Assembly: GCA_029941115.1 (NCBI GenBank)
Contig: JAPYRK010000001.1
Location: 101,322-165,321, forward strand
Source of the DNA: Dehalococcoidia bacterium
Lineage (GTDB): Bacteria > Chloroflexota > Dehalococcoidia > UBA2979
Length of the DNA: 64,000 nucleotides
Direction of reading: 5' to 3'
Shown: in pieces, positions 60,220 through 64,000 of the stretch
Layout: the number at the start of each line of letters is the position of its first letter
Position numbering within the stretch: the first letter of the stretch is position 1
Translations under genes and position numbers: made by a program
The notes under the pieces: model-generated
The model's input: the letters and a program-made list of their open reading frames with translations, nothing else
The model's database searches: none
What the model was told of the DNA's origin: nothing

Positions 60220-60225
60220 TAGATA

Positions 60226-60981
60226 TCACTGTTCCTTGATGGCAATATGCATCATTACGGTGCCAAAAACAAACTCAAAGACTCGTACAACGGTGAATCC
60301 GTTAACTCTAAGTCGAGCGGAAAACTCGTTCGGGCTAAAAAATTTTTCGGCTGAAACAGGTAAGTAGCTATAGGCATTTTCATGGCCCGAAAGAATTTTG
60401 CCTATTAGTGGCACAAGTTTGTTGAAGTGAAAGCGCACACCCGGAGCTGCGATTCGCTGCACTAATGTGCTTGGCTGTAGTCGAGCCGCATCGAGGGTAA
60501 TAAGTCTTCCCCCCGGTTTTAGCACTCGGTACGCTTCTTGAAGCGCCGTGTCTAGTTTTGGAATATTGCGCAGGACAAAGGCTCCTGTCCAAGCGTCAGC
60601 AATTGAATCAGGTAAAGGAAGGCTAGTCGCATCAGCCGCGGCGAAGTCGACATTAGGGAAGTTGTTTTTTTTGGATTTTGAACGAGCATTTACCAGCATA
60701 GGTTGAGCAAAGTCCAAGCCGACGACATTCTTTGCCCCCATCTTCGAGCATTCAAGGGCAAGATCCCCGCTTCCGGTGCCGGTGTCGATTATTAAATTGG
60801 CGTCACTTCTAACTGCAGCCGATGCGACAAGATTTCGCCAACGGATATCCAGACCAAAAGTCATTACTCTGTTGACGAGATCATATTTCGGAGCAATTTC
60901 GCTGAACATATTCTGCACGTAGTTAGCTCGTATTTCGGGATTTTTAAACATATCGTCGAGTGAATCTTTATTAGGTACCAT
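60226..60981 (-). CDS. menG: Demethylmenaquinone/ubiquinone methyltransferase
   Basis: YDLVNRVMTFGLDIRWRNLV, DTGTGSGDLALECSKMGAKNVVGLDFAQPML. Confidence 0.92.
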   Translation of the reverse strand: MVPNKDSLDDMFKNPEIRANYVQNMFSEIAPKYDLVNRVMTFGLDIRWRNLVASAAVRSDANLIIDTGTGSGDLALECSKMGAKNVVGLDFAQPMLVNARSKSKKNNFPNVDFAAADATSLPLPDSIADAWTGAFVLRNIPKLDTALQEAYRVLKPGGRLITLDAARLQPSTLVQRIAAPGVRFHFNKLVPLIGKILSGHENAYSYLPVSAEKFFSPNEFSARLRVNGFTVVRVFEFVFGTVMMHIAIKEQ

Positions 60982-61031
60982 TTAGGTAGAGTAAACGCAC
61001 AAGCGTTCCTGTGCAGTTGATGTAGAATCGT

Positions 61032-61850
61032 ATGATGAGTAATAAAGCTAGAGTAATCAAACTGTTTAAGTACCCGGTGAAGTCATTCACGCCAGAATCC
61101 GTTCAATCTCTTCAGGTAGCTGATGATGGGCGAGCTTTAGGGGATAGGGTGCTGGCTTTTAGGTTTGATAACTCAGGTGAGGCAATGAAGGAGACACCGC
61201 ACGGTGGCTGGTGGTATAAGTCCCACCTCGTGTCGTTAATGCATCTTCCTGACATTGCCCGACTGGACGTCATCTTTGATAACGATACCCGTTATTTGAC
61301 TATCTCGAAGGACGACATGGTGTTGGTTCGTGACTCTATCGAAACTGACGAAGGAAGGTCAAATATCGAGACCCAGTTGGAGGGTTTTCTGCGCGATCTT
61401 CCTGAGGATTTAAGGCCAAAAGATGAACAGTTCCCCATACATATAGAGGGTGATGGAATTGGCGGAAGATTTCATGACCGACCATCCGGCCAGTTGTCAT
61501 TGCACAGCTTGGCGAGCCTAAATGCTCTTGCGGGTGCTTTGGGGACACAGTCATTAGATGAATCCAGGTTTAGGTCAAACATCGTAATCGATGGAGTTGA
61601 ACCATGGGAGGAACTTGAGCTAATAGGCAAAAGAGTATCGGTCGGTGATTTAGACTTTGAAGTAACTGGCCCAGTGATCAGGTGTCTAGCCGTTCACGCA
61701 AATCCCGTTACAGGGGTGCGTGATGAGGAAATACTTACAACTTTGACTCGAAACCTGGGACAGGAAGAGCCGACATTCGGAATTCTTTTACAACCAGTTC
61801 AGAAAGGTGGACTGCTGAAGCTTCATGATAATTTGGTGGTGAGGTCATAG
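61032..61850 (+). CDS. MOSC-domain protein
   Basis: VIKLFKYPVKSFTPESVQSLQVADDGRALGDRVLAFR; RFRSNIVIDGVEPWEEL; CLAVHANPVTGVRD. Confidence 0.88.
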   Translation: MMSNKARVIKLFKYPVKSFTPESVQSLQVADDGRALGDRVLAFRFDNSGEAMKETPHGGWWYKSHLVSLMHLPDIARLDVIFDNDTRYLTISKDDMVLVRDSIETDEGRSNIETQLEGFLRDLPEDLRPKDEQFPIHIEGDGIGGRFHDRPSGQLSLHSLASLNALAGALGTQSLDESRFRSNIVIDGVEPWEELELIGKRVSVGDLDFEVTGPVIRCLAVHANPVTGVRDEEILTTLTRNLGQEEPTFGILLQPVQKGGLLKLHDNLVVRS

Positions 61851-61870
61851 GTAAAAGGAGCTCAGTTAGC

Positions 61871-62332
61871 ATGATTCCTTTCGACGCGACAGCAGATGAC
61901 GCGGGAGATCGCTTAGCCAATTTTGAAAAACAGTTGCTAACACTACCCTCACGAAAGTCGTATTTACTACCAGCCTTTCATATGGCCCAACAATATCTTG
62001 ACTGGCTTCCGCGAGAATCTATTTTAGTAATCGCGAGTCATTTGCGAATTCCTTTGTCGGAGGTATATGCCACAGCGACTGCGTATTCCGAACTGCGTCT
62101 GGAAAAGCCCGAATACGGGGCATGGTATATGTGTACTGGCGTTGCCTGTGAGGCCGCAGGCGCGCAGCGCATAATTGCTGCGATAGAGACCGTACCTGGA
62201 AAATTTGGGCGTACAGATTGTCAATTTTTATGTTCATTGGCGCCGATATGCACAGATCACCGCGGAAGAATCCTTGGGAGACTGACTGAAAATAGAGTAA
62301 GAGCTATTTTTCTGGAAGACAGAGGAGATTAA
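61871..62332 (+). CDS. nuoE: NuoE-like [2Fe-2S] NADH dehydrogenase subunit
   Basis: LPAFHMAQQYLDWLPRESILVIASHLRIPLSEVYATATAYSEL; Cx4C (CTGVAC) and Cx3C (CQFLC). Confidence 0.85.
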   Translation: MIPFDATADDAGDRLANFEKQLLTLPSRKSYLLPAFHMAQQYLDWLPRESILVIASHLRIPLSEVYATATAYSELRLEKPEYGAWYMCTGVACEAAGAQRIIAAIETVPGKFGRTDCQFLCSLAPICTDHRGRILGRLTENRVRAIFLEDRGD

Positions 62333-62340
62333 CCAGCTTC

Positions 62341-63840
62341 ATGACGATTCAGCAAGCCTTTTTGAAAACTATTCTCGATGAATCGAGTAAACACTCTATT
62401 GCCCAACTATTTATTCACAAGGGTACCTGTGGTGAGGCGACAGATATTGTTTCGGTTTGTGAGGAGCTAGGGATAATTGAGCTGGCGATGAGCCTGAACG
62501 CGAAGATCATTGAAACATCCTGTGACGGTAGGTGCTGGGCGGCACCGTCGGTTACTGCCCAAAAGAACAATGATAGGGGTGCGTCTTATAGCAGGCGATT
62601 TGATCGCATTGACTTGGGTGTAAATCTTAAAGAGCTAGGTGAGGTACTTGATTTATCAACGGTGCATAATGTGTTTGATGATGGGGCAACAGGACTGACT
62701 TCACGATTTGGTCAATTGGACGGAAGCCTTCTCGCTGCGGTGGAGCTCGGCGCGTACGGCGTGGCGGAGAAAGTATTTCAACAAGATCAAAAAAGCATTC
62801 TCAGCAAAATTGAAGAAAGTAAGCTGTCGGGAAGAGGGGGTGCGCATTTTCCTACGGGTCTAAAATGGAAGCTAGCAGCACAGAATGAAGGACCTCGCTA
62901 TTTGGTTGTGAACGCTGAAGAAGGTGAGCCTGGGGTGTTTAAAGATAGGCATTTGCTAGAAGCAGACCCCCACAGGTTGATCGAGGGAATATTAATTTGC
63001 TGTTACGCCGTCGGAGTAGAGAAAGCATTCGTTTATATAAACGGTCAAGCTCATAAAGGAATTGAGTCATTTATGACTGCACTTGAGCAAGCCCGGAATT
63101 CCGGGATTACCGGCCCCGAATTTCTTCCGGAAAAAATGACTGTTGATATAGAGGTGCGGGCGGGTGCGGGTGGATATGTCTGCGGGGAAGAGTCTGTAAT
63201 TTTGAATTCGATAGAGGGAGCGCGCCCCGTCCCTAGGTTTAAGCCACCTTTTGCAACCGATCAGGGTTTATGGGGCATGCCGACGGTGATTAATAACGTG
63301 GAGACTCTGGCTGCGGTTACCACTCTTTGGCAAGATTTCCCTCCCCCAACAAAACTTGTTTCTCTTTCTGGCAACATAGCGCGCCCGGGCGTTTACGAAG
63401 TTCCTGCTGATGGAACCTTGAGTTGGAATGGGTTTTTGTTGTCTGTTGGTGCGGAATTAGAAACTGTGCCGGCTATTCTTTTAGGCGGCCCTTCTGGAAC
63501 ATTTGTACACCGTGACAAATTTGAAGAACAGATAGAGATGAAAAATATTGGGGCCGGAGGAATTTTCGTATTGTCGCCAAACTCGTCGGTTAAGGAAATT
63601 ACGAACTCTCTTGCCGGTTATAATGAGCGAGAATCGTGCGGAGAATGCACCCCCTGTAGAGAAGGTACTATGCGGCTTACTGAACTGCTGCAGCAGGAGA
63701 CTGTGGACCTGAAAAAAGTTGAAGAATTAATTGAAGTCATGGAAGAAGCGTCGCTGTGTATGCTCGGTGGAATGGCTGGCAGACCGGTGAAAAGTGCAAT
63801 TGAAAATTTTCCTGCCACCTGGATATCAACAGAGCGGTGA
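62341..63840 (+). CDS. nuoF: NuoF-like NADH-binding subunit with N-terminal thioredoxin-like [2Fe-2S] domain
   Basis: SGRGGAHFPTGLKWKLAA, NAEEGEPGVFKDRHLLEADPH, GAGGYVCGEESVILNSIEG, ESCGECTPCREGTMRL. Confidence 0.93.
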   Translation: MTIQQAFLKTILDESSKHSIAQLFIHKGTCGEATDIVSVCEELGIIELAMSLNAKIIETSCDGRCWAAPSVTAQKNNDRGASYSRRFDRIDLGVNLKELGEVLDLSTVHNVFDDGATGLTSRFGQLDGSLLAAVELGAYGVAEKVFQQDQKSILSKIEESKLSGRGGAHFPTGLKWKLAAQNEGPRYLVVNAEEGEPGVFKDRHLLEADPHRLIEGILICCYAVGVEKAFVYINGQAHKGIESFMTALEQARNSGITGPEFLPEKMTVDIEVRAGAGGYVCGEESVILNSIEGARPVPRFKPPFATDQGLWGMPTVINNVETLAAVTTLWQDFPPPTKLVSLSGNIARPGVYEVPADGTLSWNGFLLSVGAELETVPAILLGGPSGTFVHRDKFEEQIEMKNIGAGGIFVLSPNSSVKEITNSLAGYNERESCGECTPCREGTMRLTELLQQETVDLKKVEELIEVMEEASLCMLGGMAGRPVKSAIENFPATWISTER

Positions 63841-63920
63841 GAAGTGTAGCGGTGGTAGTATTGCTGGGATTCAGCCTGCTCGTTGGATGCACGGAGGAGC
63901 CTGCTGATATCCAGGTGGCA
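63813..63920 (+). repeat. 20-bp inverted repeat, one mismatch, 68-bp spacer
   Basis: TGCCACCTGGATATCAACAG (63813-63832) versus reverse complement of CTGCTGATATCCAGGTGGCA (63901-63920). Confidence 0.95.
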
Positions 63921-64000
63921 ATTGCAACAACAGAAGTCAAGGGTACTGAAACCGCTACAGCCGTAGCGCCATCAACAGCGTCATCAACAGCGTCATCAAC
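63837..64000 (+). CDS. Lipoprotein, 3' truncated by window edge, not in ORF track
   Basis: GTG overlaps the nuoF TGA; VRSVAVVVLLGFSLLVGCTEEPADIQ gives signal peptide and lipobox LVGC. Confidence 0.75.
   Translation, partial: MRSVAVVVLLGFSLLVGCTEEPADIQVAIATTEVKGTETATAVAPSTASSTASS

Overview
This 64-kb window looks like chromosomal DNA from an uncultured Chloroflexota-type bacterium. I infer a SAR202/Dehalococcoidia-like lineage from gene content: family III CoA transferases, a LLM flavin monooxygenase, and MurT/GatD. It covers the dispersed replication-origin neighbourhood: parB, a PfkB-ParA fusion, jag, yidC, yidD, rnpA, rpmH, a perfect parS palindrome, gyrB and a divergent dnaA. The rest is mostly housekeeping and metabolic genes: ispH, lgt, murT/gatD, tatA, dapA/dapB, purK/purE, rpsO-pnp, pyrE, pepA, obg, nadD, ychF, rpsT, menG and nuoE/nuoF. 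Two threonine tRNAs are present. I saw no transposons, prophage, rRNA or CRISPR arrays. The strongest unusual observations are: (1) four genes (dnaA, gyrB, an enoyl-CoA hydratase, an M23 lipoprotein) whose reading frames contain no ATG/GTG/TTG at the expected N-terminus but have a Shine-Dalgarno-like motif correctly spaced before ATT/ATC/ATA; (2) a PfkB-ParA fusion ORF; (3) a DnaA with an eroded DNA-recognition signature, with no canonical DnaA boxes seen upstream; (4) a parS palindrome embedded in the start codon of a lipoprotein gene; (5) an ABC ATPase with a degraded Walker A and signature motif; (6) a ~137-nt out-of-frame yidC/jag coding overlap; and (7) several long inverted repeats sitting on translation starts. 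All calls come from reading the sequence and supplied ORFs; no database searches were run.
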